DNA from: Stratiolaelaps scimitus | Lineage: Eukaryota > Arthropoda > Arachnida > Mesostigmata > Laelapidae | Assembly: GCA_019614645.1 (NCBI GenBank) | Contig: JABWDB010000009.1 | Span: 2,952,501-3,016,500, forward strand | Direction of reading: 5' to 3' | Length of the DNA: 64,000 nucleotides | Shown: positions 48,842 to 61,302 of the stretch, one piece after another | How the letters are laid out: every line of letters starts with the position of its first letter | Position numbering within the stretch: the first letter of the stretch is position 1 | Program-made: the position numbers and the translations under genes | Notes under the pieces: model-generated | Told to the model about the DNA's origin: nothing | What the model saw: only the letters and a program-made list of their open reading frames with translations | Database searches by the model: none

Positions 48842-49707
48842 AATTATTATGGAAGTTAATGCCTCTGTTGCTGGCCATAGGCGAAGTTGCACTTATTTTA
48901 TTCGATTACATGAACAACAGTGTTTCTTCCAACTACGACTGCATAAACGCAACAAGCGTAGTAGCCGAACGCCTGAATCGTGACATCATCGATGAAAGCG
49001 GGCACCTCGTTGACGAAGTCGATCGATAATGTCAGATGGTTCACAACAGCCGTAAACATAGGCCACTAAAGACAAGGGGACCATCTCGTCCAGACGGACG
49101 AAGATTGGTATTGCGCCAACGTTGACAATGAGTGCCTCAATTCACAGCCGGGATGTGGACCTTAGGCATATTTCTAGTCTCGTGATAATTCTCGTTTTAC
49201 TGCTTTTCAAGCGGACACGTTGTAAAATTGCATGATAATACCACCCGATTCACACCGTTCCATAAAGCACGTTGTGACGATATGCTTTTGAGCGTGTCTG
49301 CATGTGTTCTTTTATTGTGCACTCTTCGTATGCTGGGCACAAACTAAGCTCGAACAATCTATGAACTCGCCAGACCACCGTCATCGTTCGTATGATATAT
49401 GCTCAATGTAGTGTAGACTTATGCGCTGAACCCGTAAATCGGACGAGTCCACCTTCGATAGAGCTAATGTGTCGCATAAATGAATTAATGAGAAGCAACG
49501 TGTAACCACCGTGAGTATCGCGTGACAAACAGTAATGATTCGATTGTGACTCTTCTTCATAGGCCACGAATCCTACTAGGTTCGTTGTGGACGATCGTTG
49601 TTATTCCGGCTCTGGTTATTGCGTTTGCTGTGGCCGAACCTTTTATCGGTATATTGGGAGCAGCGTTTACCTATACAATATTATATATAGTCGAAAAGCT
49701 GAAATAG
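48842..49707 (+). other. Candidate exons of a polytopic membrane protein
   Basis: At about 48842-49029 an open frame follows a possible acceptor and reads LLAIGEVALILFDYMNNSVS then NYDCINATSVVAERLNRDII, a hydrophobic start followed by glycosylation-like NNS and NAT sites. At 49563-49707, after acceptor CTTCATAG, a second frame reads RILLGSLWTIVVIPALVIAF then PFIGILGAAFTYTILYIVEK and stops. Two transmembrane helices at a C-terminus are clear. The R-x-L...G-A-x-F pattern would suit an amino-acid transporter of the SLC36/38 type, but that is a guess. Both exons precede Ugdh on the same strand. Confidence 0.35.
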
Positions 49708-49822
49708 TCCTTTCCAGCAGCATGTGTGGCAGCTGAATGTAAAGGTTGTCGACAATCGAATTGACGAACATTGATAGCAACAGCAGACATTTGTCAATAA
49801 AAAATTGCATTTGTATTTCCAG

Positions 49823-49851
49823 ATAATGACGGGAACAACTGATTCAACACG
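49823..49851 (+). other. Ugdh: Start-codon micro-exon of Ugdh
   Basis: Acceptor TATTTCCAG ends at 49822 and donor GTAAGC starts at 49852, leaving a 29-base exon with ATG at 49826. Its phase 2 joins the G at 50170 to form an Arg codon, which restores the family N-terminus directly before the Rossmann loop. A longer in-frame reading upstream of 50170 lacks an ATG and crosses the acceptor, so it is not the start. Confidence 0.85.
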
Positions 49852-52596
49852 GTAAGCTAGTGTTCAAAATCCTTATTTTCAAATCAGTGTTTTCCATTTC
49901 TCTCCATATACCATAATTATGTGTCTGCTGTTACTGCCGGTTTGGCCAGGCAGACAGGTCGAGACCGAGCTGTGTGTGTGTGCGTGTGTAAGATAATGCG
50001 CCAGTTTGCCATGCGTGACAAAATGACACAGTTAGAGTTCAAACGCCAATCGCTGGAGTATATGACTATTTGACGTCAAGTTGTGAGAATGTTTTTCAAC
50101 GGTGTTCGCCAGTAACCTTGGCCGTATCGCTGCTCCGCTTCCTGTTCTAACATTACTATTCTTTCACAGGCAAGAAAGTGTGCAGGTGCGGAACATCTGT
50201 TGTTTAGGCGCAGGCTACGTTGGAGGGCCAACCTGCTCGGTTATCGCGTTGAAATGTCCACATATCCGTGTCACCGTCGCTGATCCTAACGAGGCGCGTA
50301 TAGCCCAATGGAACTCGGACAAGCTCCCAATCTATGAGCCCGACCTCGATGCCATCGTGTCAAAATGTCGCGGTCGGAATCTGTTCTTTTCTACCGACCT
50401 CGCACGCTGCATACAAGAGGCCGAACTGATATTCATTTCGGTTAATACACCAACAAAAACATACGGATTCGGAAAGGTGGGTGGTACCCTGAGCGCAGAG
50501 TAACGATGATTGTGTTTGGACGCTGGCGTTCGTAACAACGGGAACAATCTATTAACAGGCGTTCTGACAACGTGAGATTGACATGTATCTGTCTGTATCT
50601 TGCTGTTTTTTTTTGCAGGGTAGAGCAGCAGATTTGCGATTTGTCGAAAGTGCGGCTCGTGCCATAGCGGAGCACGCGCAATCGTACAAGATCGTCGTAG
50701 AGAAATCCACCGTACCCGTGACCGCGGCTGAGAGCATCTCGAAGATACTCCGGGCGAACGTGAAAGAGGGTACATACATAGCCCATGGTGTTGTAATTTG
50801 ACATAACTACCTAGGTGACAGGTTTTTTTTTAACGACCTAGGTGATAGGTTCTTGAAGCAATGCCTCACAGCGGTACCGAGGCCTGCAATGGAAAGTCAG
50901 CCGTGGGTCATCCGTACGAAAAAATAATAATGTGATAACATTGATTGCATGTCAGAGCATTGCCTCTCTCTCGTTTCCGGTGCGCTTACTCCTGAACGTC
51001 TATATGCTGTGTAAAGGAGCCGCCTTTCAGGTGCTGTCAAACCCCGAGTTTCTTGCCGAAGGCACAGCCGTTCCCGATTTGTTTAGTCCGGATAGAATCC
51101 TCATAGGAGGGGAAAAAACACCGGATGGACTCGCCGCTATCGAAAGCCTTTGCGACGTCTATCGAAATTGGGTCGCCGAGGAGAAGATTATCACCATGAA
51201 CACATGGTCTTCCGAGCTCTCGAAACTGGCTGCCAATGCGTTGCTTGCCCAAAGGTAATGATGATGGCTGAGAATCACGTGAACTCTTTTCTGTTATTAT
51301 TGAACATGTGTTGGGCTGGCCAAAAAAAATTACTTATATGGTGAACCACAACGTTATGAATTATGATTTCGGTTTAGCAATTAGCCAGTCGGCGAGGAGC
51401 TCGCTGACGCAGAAATAAGAGACAGAGAGAGAGAGTAAATCTGACTGCGATTTATGTTGAATACCCCATCTATAGGATCAGCTCAATAAACGCCATGAGC
51501 GCGATCTGTGAAGAGACTGGAGCAGACGTACAAGAGGTTTCGCATGCAATAGGGGCTGACTCTAGAATAGGCTCCAAGTTCTTGCAAGCCTCAGTCGGCT
51601 TCGGTGGAAGTTGCTTCCAGAAGGACGTGCTGAATCTCGTCTACATCAGCGAATGCCTCCATCTCCAGGAGGTAGCCAACTACTTCTATCAGGTATGAGA
51701 AAACAACTCATCAAATAGATCAGGGGATTGTAACCGAGACAGAGCAGGTGTTAGAGACGTATACACAGAATGGCAATCAGAGGTTTGCTAAGCATCGATC
51801 CATTTGTGGACGCAAGTAGTTTTGGTGAGGGCACCGTATCGGGTATAGGCGCATTTACAGGAGCACCCCTTTGAAGGATATGTCATTGAGCTTACGTGCG
51901 CGGTAAGGTGGTGAAGGCCGGTGCAATACGCTGGCCATGATGCCAATTACAATGGTTCAGCACAGATCCTCATCATTATACCGTTCGCCTTGTCTCCTTG
52001 AACTTTTCATGCTAGAATAAAATCCGTGCCTGTAAGTGTCGCTAGCCAGGATTGGGGTTCGGTTTACTGAAGGTAAATAAAGAGTAGACGAGAGGTGAGG
52101 TCACTAATAACCTGTACAGCCAAAGCCCGGAAATGTTGTCGCCTCCTCGAGCACAACGAAACTGCCGGCAGTAGTGTCGCCAGTTTATGACCAATCTGTG
52201 TACGTCGCATACGAAATGAAAAAAAAATTACCAACTGTGTTGATTCATTGTGATGCGCGATTTGCTATATCTTGCAGATTATAGAAATCAATAATTTCCA
52301 ACGAACTCGATTCGCTCGTCGAATCACCCGTGGCATGTTTGACACCGTGGCCGGGAAGCATATCGCTATTTTTGGATTCTCGTTCAAGAAGAATACGGCG
52401 GACACGCGAGAAAGTGCAGCGATTTACGTATGCCAACAGCTGCTTGAGGAGGGTGCCCAGCTGCGCATCTTTGATCCGAAGGTCAAACACCAGCAGATCA
52501 TCAGTGACCTCTGTGACGCGGCCGATGAACGTGACAAAGGTAAGAGTATTAAATGATCAGACATATAGAAATGTACCCTGATTTTTGTTCGTTGTG

Positions 52597-52633
<37 letters not shown>

Positions 52634-53453
52634 GATGTCTGTCCTGAAGTTAGCTCTATATAAGAGAGCAGAACGCGGCCGTCGTCACACGGTCTGCCCG
52701 AGGCACTCGGGGCCCGTCAAAACAATCTAGACGTGAATCGTGTCGTATTTTTACACTGAACACTTCCGGGAACAGAAACATGGTGATGTCCACATATTGC
52801 CAAAATCTTTCAGGGACTGTATCGGAGGTCTCGGAGCAGAATCTACCCCTCAATGCATAACAGAATTCCTCTCCGATTAGAAGAGGATCCACTCAGCATC
52901 ATAATTAGTGTACCTAAGCTGTCACCGTCAATTAATCACTCTTTCCAAGCTAATAGCATCGCCGTCTGTCACAAATCTCGGCCGGTGACGATAACTTCAA
53001 TAGAATCAATGTTCGAAATAATGTATGAATCTATGATTTAAAATTTGCACATGCGTTTTTCGGCGACTCGATAACAGTCATAGGGCTCACATTCGTTATT
53101 CGTAAGTGGTCTTTATTAATATTTCAATATTTTGAATTTTTGTTTACCAACAAAAATCTCTATTGTAATCGAACTCTCTCTCTCTCTCGTCTGTAGTTCG
53201 TGACCAAATCGAAGTCGTGTCGTGCCCCTACGAGGCCGCACGAGGGGCCCATGCCATTGCGGTCTGCACTGAATGGGACATCTTCAAGGATCTCGATTAT
53301 GAGCGAATCTACGCAGAAATGATGAAACCGCCGTTCATATTCGATGGCCGACGCATCCTCGACGACGTCAAACTGCGCAACATCGGCTTCCATGTCGAAG
53401 TTATTGGCCAGCGTTTTGATAGCAGGCAAGCCGGAATTAGCAACGGGCACTAA
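49826..53453 (+). CDS. Ugdh: UDP-glucose 6-dehydrogenase (seven coding exons)
   Basis: Coding exons: 49826-49851, 50170-50476, 50619-50769, 51017-51254, 51476-51692, 52278-52539, 53197-53453. Every border is GT/AG and all phases agree, giving 485 aa (human UGDH is 494). The enzyme oxidises UDP-glucose to UDP-glucuronate with two NAD+ in the cytosol, feeding heparan and chondroitin sulfate synthesis; the Drosophila gene is sugarless. The NAD fold is marked by GAGYVGG (residues 22-28), substrate and dimer regions by [31 protein letters not shown] and [11 protein letters not shown], and the active site by [10 protein letters not shown] with the catalytic Cys at 287. The C-terminal NAD/UDP domain contains [21 protein letters not shown] and FIFDGRR. 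The first coding exon carries only 26 coding bases (MTGTTDST plus two bases) and begins just after an acceptor, so an upstream non-coding exon is expected. No sign of decay. Confidence 0.97.
52600..52627. repeat. (AT)n microsatellite in the last Ugdh intron
   Basis: About 13 AT units inside the 52540-53196 intron. Confidence 0.95.
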
Positions 53454-54967
53454 GCACTTGGCGTTCGACGGATGAGCTACGGCGAGCAAATGCTGAGTCG
53501 AGGAATACTATTTTCATGTACGTGAAGTGAAGCGGACAGCTTCAGCGAATATGCCTTTTAGCGGTGATTTTTTCAGTATTATATAGCCAAAATCAGCCTC
53601 GCTACCACGTTTGAGTAGCGACAGATAAACTATAAGTGTCCCTGTAGAGTCGGAAGTGACGTTGCTGGTTTTATGACAATTTCAACACATCGAAGACCGC
53701 AAACGTCTCAGAGGCGACACGTTGTACACGAATATATCTAATGTGAGTTTAATATCAAAGGACAAATGGGAAATAATAGTGTATGCTCCATACAGGTGTA
53801 TTTTCCAAACAGACAAACAAAGCTTTCTCTGTAGACATATATATATATATATATATATATATGGTACGAAGATGTTAATATAAACATTCCCACCAAAATT
53901 ACACTTTGCTTGATGGTTTCTATGCGAGAAGGTAGCGTGAAACCAAGCGACAACCGTCTCCGCATCTTCAGGACGACATTCTCATGATGCCCCAGCCATT
54001 CGACAGTGTCTAAAACTTAAAACGTGCAAAAAAGCTGCGCTACTAATCATCAGCACCCGATTAGCATGCACGATTCAATTTAACCAGTGTTCATGTACGG
54101 TATATTTCAGAACTAATCAGACATAAAATGACCTTTTTCACATCGCGATGTTGAAAATGTCCACAAAATCTGGACGTACCTGATCGGCGGGTAGCAGTCT
54201 ATACCCGATAGCTGCGGGACACGCGAAACAGTGGCAGAACAAGTGCGCTGGTCAGCTTGCTTTGTCATTCATTGTTCTCGTGATGTTCGAATTAATGTAA
54301 CACACGTACCTGTCGCAGGTAGCCGCCGCTGCTTGAAATTTACCCGGTAGAAAACAGTTCACCAAACGCCATTTGATCAGTTGACCGCAGGGCGATCTTT
54401 GTTTTGTCGGGCGACTCGAAATCTCGATCCGGCGAAAACACAACCCGAAAATAGCATAATATATAATCGAGTAACATATCAACAGGTGTGACGCGGTCGC
54501 CAAAACACACACTCTCGGATGTACTACGCCAATAAAGTGAGCGCTATTTATATTAAATCAATCGATTTTATTGAATGAAAGCAATAAATCACTTTTATTC
54601 AACCGTAGCACGGTGTGTTCTATTCTATCAAGATGAATATGTACAGGTGTGCATCGATGACATACGGCGTCGACTTGTTCTCTGTTGGGATACGAATCCC
54701 GATTTTCTCTCGGCGATTCACTGGAAGGAGAGGTTCACTACATTGATTGGAATGAATGCGTTTGTTTGTACCTATTGTAGTTTCGGTAGAAAATTGATGA
54801 TTTTGGATGCCTAGTACTTTGAATTGACTACTTTGATGTTCTCACTCATTGTAGGCAATTTCATGCCGTAGTACATGGTGGTAGTAGTAGTATCATTGAT
54901 TCGCTATTTGTGTGAATAGCCTACGGGTACCTCCTGTCAGGAATGAGAACTAAGATGTATCTGACGC
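53454..54967. other. 3' flank of Ugdh
   Basis: Contains a TA microsatellite and, at about 54525-54600, AATAAA hexamers that could end a long Ugdh transcript. An 79-codon frame at 54575-54814 is not recognised. Confidence 0.45.
53836..53862. repeat. (TA)n microsatellite 3' of Ugdh
   Basis: About 13 units, roughly 380 bases past the Ugdh stop, perhaps in the 3'UTR. Confidence 0.9.
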
Positions 54968-55584
54968 ATGACACCCGTGGTAGAATTTTTGCAAGATTCG
55001 GCTATAAACAGAAACACCGCTTGGCTTGTTTCTTCCGTGGTGCTCCGTTTGGACGATCTGCCCAATCCCCGCCTGTCCACGGGGTTTAGGGTGGAACTCA
55101 TCATTCGCAAACTTTCAATGTCCACCTCGGTGTACCTTCGACAGGTAGCTAGCTAGCTGCCTTTGCAAGCGCTCTCCAGTAGTCCTGCGGCCAGCATAGG
55201 ATAACCCCAGAAATGTCGAGGTCTCGAATGGGCATGTTCAACGTTTGTGCGGTCAACTGATAGAGAAGAAGTCCTCCGCGCTTTTATCTGAAGCACTATG
55301 GTCAAGAGAACATTTAACTCGTGTGTGTCGTAGTCGTTGTAACTATCTCCGCCGAAGAAAAAGTTATCTTCAGACTGCTGTCTCAAAGTTACATTCTGAA
55401 CGCTGGCTATTTTCGGTGTGTCATCGATCAGCCCAGTGTTGAGGTGTTTCGCTATATTTTAGACCTCAGCGGAATACATACTCTCCGTACGAGGGCAATA
55501 TGCGACAATTTAATAAGCTTCATATTAGAAGGAATCCAGAGTGGCTCTATCCGTACTGTAGCTAAGAGGTCTCAGACGAGATAA
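54968..55584 (+). other. Open segments 3' of Ugdh, unknown
   Basis: ATG at 54968 opens a 58-codon frame (MTPVVEFLQDSAINRNTAWL, VVLRLDDLPNPRLSTGFRVE) up to a possible donor GTAGCT near 55146. A second open frame at 55321-55584 includes EKVIFRLLSQSYILNAGYF and SVEVFRYILDLSGIHTLRT. The sequence looks protein-like, but phases were not matched and no family is recognised. A degenerate element is an alternative. Confidence 0.25.
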
Positions 55585-56075
55585 TTACCCATTACACATG
55601 CACCCGGTTAGAAATACCCTAAGAGTACTTTCGTAGATATGTCGCGAATATAGCTACGAATTCCGGCTGGTAAAAATTTAGCCAGCCGGCGTCCCGTTAG
55701 CCTTGAAATCAACCATGAAACCCTCAAGCACGGTCTGACGATGGCCAGACGTAGCGACTCAGTCTCTCACTCGAGAAGGATACAGTAAAAAATCCGAGTG
55801 TAGCGTCCGTCTGATTACAGGATCGCAGCAGCGGCGAAAATGAGGATGTGACAGACGACCTGCCCTAGTTACGAACGTGAGAACAAAAACACGCAAACCA
55901 TGCTCAACAAAGGGCACAACCAGACGAACGCATAACGAAGTCAACAAATACAACAATTTCACTCAACCCTATCTTTGGCGAAGCAACGATACCATGTCAT
56001 CTTCATACCCTGCCCGATACAGTATACAAGCTACTCGACCATCACTACGTTGTGAGAGTCGTCTCACGGACGCTA

Positions 56076-58128
56076 TTACATTGAGTCATCGTGCAATTTA
56101 AACATTTTCGGTGGCCTTTCGCCCTGGAGCTCGTCGGATGACAGCTTCATACTGCTGGTGCTTGGACGATCATCAAAATGCTCGCCATCTTCGTCGAGCT
56201 CTCGTCCCAGCTCGAAATCGTCGAAGAAATGATGATCTTGGCCAGCTTCGCCTGGCCGACTTCGATGACCCTCGTCGACTTCAACCCGTTCATAGACCTC
56301 ACTCTCAGGGTCGCCATCATCGTCGTCTTCATTTTCTTCCTCCTCCTCTTCTTCTTCCTCAACATCTTCTCCTGCGCCATCACCACCGGTGTCGAAGAAC
56401 GGATCATGGTCTTCGTACGCCTCGGCGACTCCGCCTCCCGATTTATAGCTGCTGATGATTTTGAGAGCTTCATTTATGTCGAGTTCGAGTGGAGCCTGAT
56501 TGACCGACATCTGAAACGGTGATCGATCGAAACAGAAGTTTGTGCTGATTAAACACTAGCATTCACCAGATGGAGCGGATATATATATATATACATATAT
56601 ATCGAGAAAGAGAGAGCAAGGTGTGTCTCGTAGATATGCATTCAATGTTGTTCATCCCATATTTTATTGTGACAAACCTAACTACGGGATCACCGTGACG
56701 GATGAAACTGGCAATGTTGATTGCCAATCCGTTTTGGCCATGTAATAATCGTATTAATCAATGGTTATTTCAACTATTCGGGACATGACACTTCGGTTGA
56801 CTCATGAGCAGGAACACTGCTTCCATTTTACGCAAAAAATACAACAATATATAATAACGAAACAGAACCTTTCGAGTTCGAATCAATGGACAGTATTCGG
56901 CAAGGACAAGAGTCACATTAGGGTGCCCCAAGGAACGATTCCGACGAGACTCTTAACGAGACCCTTAATGTATATAAACTCTCTCACATACGCTCTCCCT
57001 CCCTCGGTATCTGTGAAAGTACGTTCACAATTGCCAATCCAAACCTATACGTAATACTGTTCAGAACCTATGTCGAACCTGTGATAACCTATGCTGGGCC
57101 GGTCTGGCACCCAGGTCTCAAGAGAGATCAGGATCTTTTAACGAAAGTGTATACACATCTTATAAGACGAGTGGCATGCAAATGTAAATGTGACAAAGGG
57201 AATATAAATATTATACATGTCCTTCAGCGTCTTAACGTCTAGATACAGCCTTGCTTAAAAAATGGTGTTGAAACAACCGACGATGGTTGCAAAATTTGAT
57301 ATTGTCGAAACCACGACTAGATCCAGAAGGAATATACTCCCAAAATTTATAGCCACGAAAAAATGTGTTAATGAATTATCCCCCTGGAGACTATCACGCG
57401 GACGACACGTGCACACATCGTGCGCAACCGGAACTATCATAGAATATGCACAAAAGTGAGACTTGTAACAATTATATTATGCCTTTGAATAAAGTGTTTG
57501 TTATTATTATTATTATTATAAATTGGCCACTTGTTTCAAGCGTTGTCATTTACAGCCGTGTCACCCGAAACAGAACAGACAAACGAAATACCTATAATAC
57601 ACATCATTCCTTCACACTTGACATATAAGAGAACTTCAGCATTGTGCAGATTGCAGTCCTTTTAATTTACAAATTTCCGTTAACCTTCTAGTCATTTTTA
57701 AGACGGTTGCATTTGCCTTCAGATGCCGGCGCTATACTGTGCCATTTTTCAGCTCTCAATAAGTCAATGAATGCAAAGCAATGGAAAAAAAAACAACAAC
57801 GTTTTCGACTGCTCACTTCATCTTGTTCGTGCAGTTGTTGCTGACGACGTTGGGCGTCAAGACTTTGAACCCACACCCGAGTACCGGTAGCCACCGTAGG
57901 CCCGCCACCCTCGAAGGAGTTGGCAGCACTCGCCGCATCGCGCGTTGCTTTATGATCTGGCACCTCTTGTATGCCGCCTCCTGTCGCGCCCATGCTGAGG
58001 CGGATCTCGGAGCGGATTGACAGCTCTTCAATTTTCAGCTTTTTCAACCGTTCCCTGAGGGCCAGCAGCGTATCTTTGACGGCGTCTCGTTCCGCCTTGA
58101 GATAGGCGGACGCTCCAAACGTGTTCAT
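56076..58128 (-). CDS. SNAPC5: SNAPC5 (SNAP19)-like snRNA-activating complex subunit
   Basis: Exon 1 is 58128-57817 and exon 2 is 56510-56076; donor GTGAGC (57816-57811) and acceptor CGTTTCAG (ending 56511) agree in phase 0, giving 248 aa. Exon 1 opens with a short coiled coil, LKAERDAVKDTLLALRERLK followed by KLKIEELSIRSEI, which parallels the human SNAPC5 start (leucine-zipper-like, with RLKVEELALQSMI). Exon 2 begins SVNQAPLELD, matching a SINQTTLEL stretch in the human protein, and then has a run of nine Glu residues (ending in E/D-rich sequence), as in human. SNAPc binds the proximal sequence element of U snRNA genes in the nucleus; SNAP19 joins the complex through its zipper with SNAP43/SNAP190. 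The protein is more than twice the human length (98 aa) because of the middle and the acidic tail. If the splice is wrong, exon 2 would be a separate acidic protein. Confidence 0.7.
56881..57530 (+). mobile_element. Decayed non-LTR retrotransposon (LINE) fragment
   Basis: Three translated pieces on the plus strand resemble the reverse-transcriptase end of a LINE. IRVPQGTIP and MYINSLTYALPPSV (56940-57010) recall the VPQGS...LYINDL part of RT. FRTYVEPVITYAGPVWHP and LIRRVACK (57060-57180) recall the thumb region (RPILEYASPVW). A third piece at 57305-57450 recalls the C-terminal end. Stops, frame changes and an internal deletion separate the pieces. It ends in a TTA microsatellite (57500-57521), a common LINE 3' end. 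It lies in the SNAPC5-like intron, antisense to that gene. Confidence 0.7.
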
Positions 58129-58616
58129 GTCGTCAACACACAAGTGTCCGTACTGTGCTGTGCGATGTCACTGTAATTGTTCAAACAGACACAAACAAAA
58201 TAGCCGCTGTAGCCTGATTAGAAAAGCGACCGCGAACTCAGTCACCTCGGGGCTATGCACACAATACAACAATATCGTATTGTCTATTTGATACATTGAA
58301 TCGATTTTATAGTTCAACCGAGCTCTTGTTCAACTCACATCGTTGCCAATCAACTGGCAGACCTCGCGCAATATTTTGCACTGCTCCGCTCGTTTGTGAC
58401 ACTTTTTCACAATTCACGCATATGCCACCCGTCTGCCTCCACCCGATGGGTGCCCGTTGGAAATCTGATTCGGATTATGCAGCTAAACTACTACAGTTAC
58501 GCAGAAATTCGCGCAGACTTTCAATCAAGCAGGGTGTTCGTTTCAGGTCGCGTGTTGTTCGAAATCGCCTTATTATTTGTTATTATTATTATCCGTCAGC
58601 TGAGCGCCAGCGTTAA

Positions 58617-61302
58617 ATGAGGGAGAGAGAGAAAGAAAGAGAGAGAGGGGGGACTCGACCACTTCAAAACATCGTTCTGCGTGGGGGGGGTCGAGTGTCT
58701 ATGGGTCCCCATTCAAGAATGCCCTCCCTTCACAACAACAACAACCTTCGTTCATGCTCGGTCTCTCACCCACCGGAGCGCCCTTGCCACCCCCCCCCCA
58801 CTGAGGAGTTCACTGAGTTCAGTGTACTGCTGCCGCCGCCGCCGTCCGCTCGAGTTGTTTTTTTCCCAATGCTCATGAACGAGGGGCACAGTCATAGAGC
58901 GCGCACCGTCACGCACACACCCTCTCCACGCCGGCGGTCCGCCAGCTGGCCCTCTCCACGGAGCACGCACGGCGGCAGACGATCAGAGAATCGACCGCAG
59001 CGCCCCTGTATGAGCGCCACCAGTGTTGGCAGCGGCAGCGGCGGCAGCAGCAGCAGCAACAACAACAAAACAGCGGGAGCTACGATCGCCGCCGCACCAA
59101 AACACGGTAGGCGAACTACGGTCGAAACGGCCAGCTCGTTTATTAGCTGGCCAGTCGTCAGTGTGGAGACGAGGAGGAGGAGGTACCGTCCACAGTTCTC
59201 CAACCGATCGCCTTCCACTTTGACGGGTGGTAGCGACAGCAGTTGCAAGACCACGACCGTGAGCCAGCCAGCCAACGCTGGAGCAACGACCATCACGATA
59301 GGACCCGTTCGCTCACACGCACCTTGGAACAGTGGCGGCCTGGCCATCGCGCCCGCTTGTTTTCTTGCCTCGTCCGTAGAATATGCCGCGTTTGATGAGA
59401 GGACATTGTAACGATGCGAATGAGACAAACGGACGCAGAGAGAGCTCGGCAGACAGCACATGGAACGCAGCCGTTACCGTTCAATAGTAGCAGTAGCAGC
59501 AGCAGCAACAACAAGTTCTTCCCAGAAGAAGGGAGCCGGGCTGAGGAGTGTTCGGCTCGGCGCGAGGGGATTGTATGCAGCAACACTGTTATCAAAGACG
59601 TTCGCTACCAGCGTGCCGTGCGGTGAGGCAGTCCGTCAGTGAGCTTGCCGTTGAGCGTTGCCCGTCGGCGACGACGTCAACGGGTTTTGTCTACGAAGAA
59701 TCGTGGCAGTTGTGGCGGTGTGCAGCTGTTTTGTGTGAGCCAGCCAGATAAGCATACGAAATAACGAAAGTGATGAGAACAGGGTTCGATCGATCGATCG
59801 ACCGATGCACATACAGACACACGCACAGGGACGTAGTGGAAGCATAAACAGCATCCGAGTGCCACCAGATGTGAGAGAGGTCGTCTAGAGCGGCTCGACG
59901 GCGACGGCAAAAGCCGCAGCAGCAGCAGCAGCAGCAGCATTGGCTGCAACAGCGGATCACAGCGACACCCAACGACAAAGCGACGTTTGCTTGGTGTTAT
60001 TGACGACGAAAGACGGCCGCCGCCGCCGCCTTCGACTGTTCGGCCCGAGTATAGCCAACAGAAAAAATAAGCTCAGAAGTGGCAGCAAAAGCCCCTGCGG
60101 CTGAGTTTGTGACCGCTACCGTTAATGACCAGAGGTGAGGTGTCGGGGAACGTTGGCGACACTGGCGATAACAGAGAATACGGAGATGTTATTCACTTGG
60201 TCGCGGGTGGCCAATCACCACGAGGCGAAACTGCGGTGTCATAACTCGGCGTAGAACTTGGGCGAGAGTTTGCTTTGGCCAGAGTTGCTGGACAAGAAGA
60301 CGCGAATTTATGTGTTAGACAGAGGATAAGAAGAAGAAGTTTACAGTTTGTCGGATTCTCCACTGCAAGTGCTCGAACAGGGAGATCGAGACGTAGAGGG
60401 AACTTATGGCAGTCACTTATTGCGCCGGGGGACAATTGCACGAGGTATCTCAGTGATTGCAGCGCGGGCCAGTTGAAGAGCCAGCTGACTAGGTTGCCCG
60501 TTTCAGCTGTACGCTCGTATAAGCTGTGCTGCTGAGGAGGAGCTCTTCTGTGTGTCTGTGCCAGTCAATATCAGCGCTTGGGAATCGAGTTGCTCTGGAT
60601 TTTCTACCTTTTGCGCTATCCGTGTGTGCGTGTGTTTGTGCTTCGATCTCAATGATTGATCATGTAGTAGTATTCAGGTGAACGATTGTAACATACAGTG
60701 TCGTTTGTGTAGCGCGAAATGAAGATGTGGTTGATTAAGATGACGCCGATGGCCCCGTGAAACCAACGAACAAGTGAAATAATCCTGTCTAATGGGTTTT
60801 CCTCGATGTCGTCGTGAACAGATTTGCGTCTCGATCATTGGATTGCGTTGTGGTTGTTGTTGCCATTGCTGGACAGCCGGGAAGGAGGGCGTCTGATCTA
60901 CTACGTCCCTCCCCGACCCCCTTACCTCCATCGTGTTCGGTCGGTACCTCTGATCAGAGGTTTGTCTTGGTTTGAACCTTGGGGGAAAAGTCAAAACTGG
61001 ATTGTGCTTCGTTTGGCAGTGCCGCCCGGCCCACGAGCTCGATAACGTAGATCGCACGTGCGTGCGGAAATTCACCGATTTTCCGACTTCGTCTCCGCGG
61101 GGATTGAGACGAAAATGAGCGCGCACACCCTACGGAGTCGTGTGGCAGACCTCTGGCGGAGCTTCTCACTGAAGGATGGATGCGATGATCACCGGGAGAG
61201 CTCAGGAGTATCAGGAGTACTACGATCGTCTGGGGACGCCGAACGAAGACAGCAGAGCCAGCAGCATCAACATGACAGCTTCATATACAGATATTTGAAT
61301 GG
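58617..61302 (+). other. GC-rich block, probable promoter/5' exon region, with candidate coding start
   Basis: A long GC-rich stretch with CAG/CGG repeats and many open frames in several phases, including a 264-codon plus-strand one (58617-59411) made of Ser/Pro/Arg-rich sequence. At 61114 an ATG with a purine at -3 opens MSAHTLRSRVADLWRSFSLK and runs to a donor at 61302 (ATGG/GTAAGC). This looks like the 5' end of a plus-strand gene that continues beyond the window. The product is unknown. Confidence 0.35.
59914..59939. repeat. (AGC)n trinucleotide repeat
   Basis: Eight AGC units in the GC-rich 58.6-61.3 kb block; a mixed GGC/AGC/AAC tract is also present at about 59034-59069. Confidence 0.9.

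Noticed and set aside
50102..50169. Upstream in-frame extension of the second Ugdh exon
   Set aside because: Lacks an ATG and crosses the acceptor TTCTTTCACAG; the micro-exon at 49823 supplies the start in phase.
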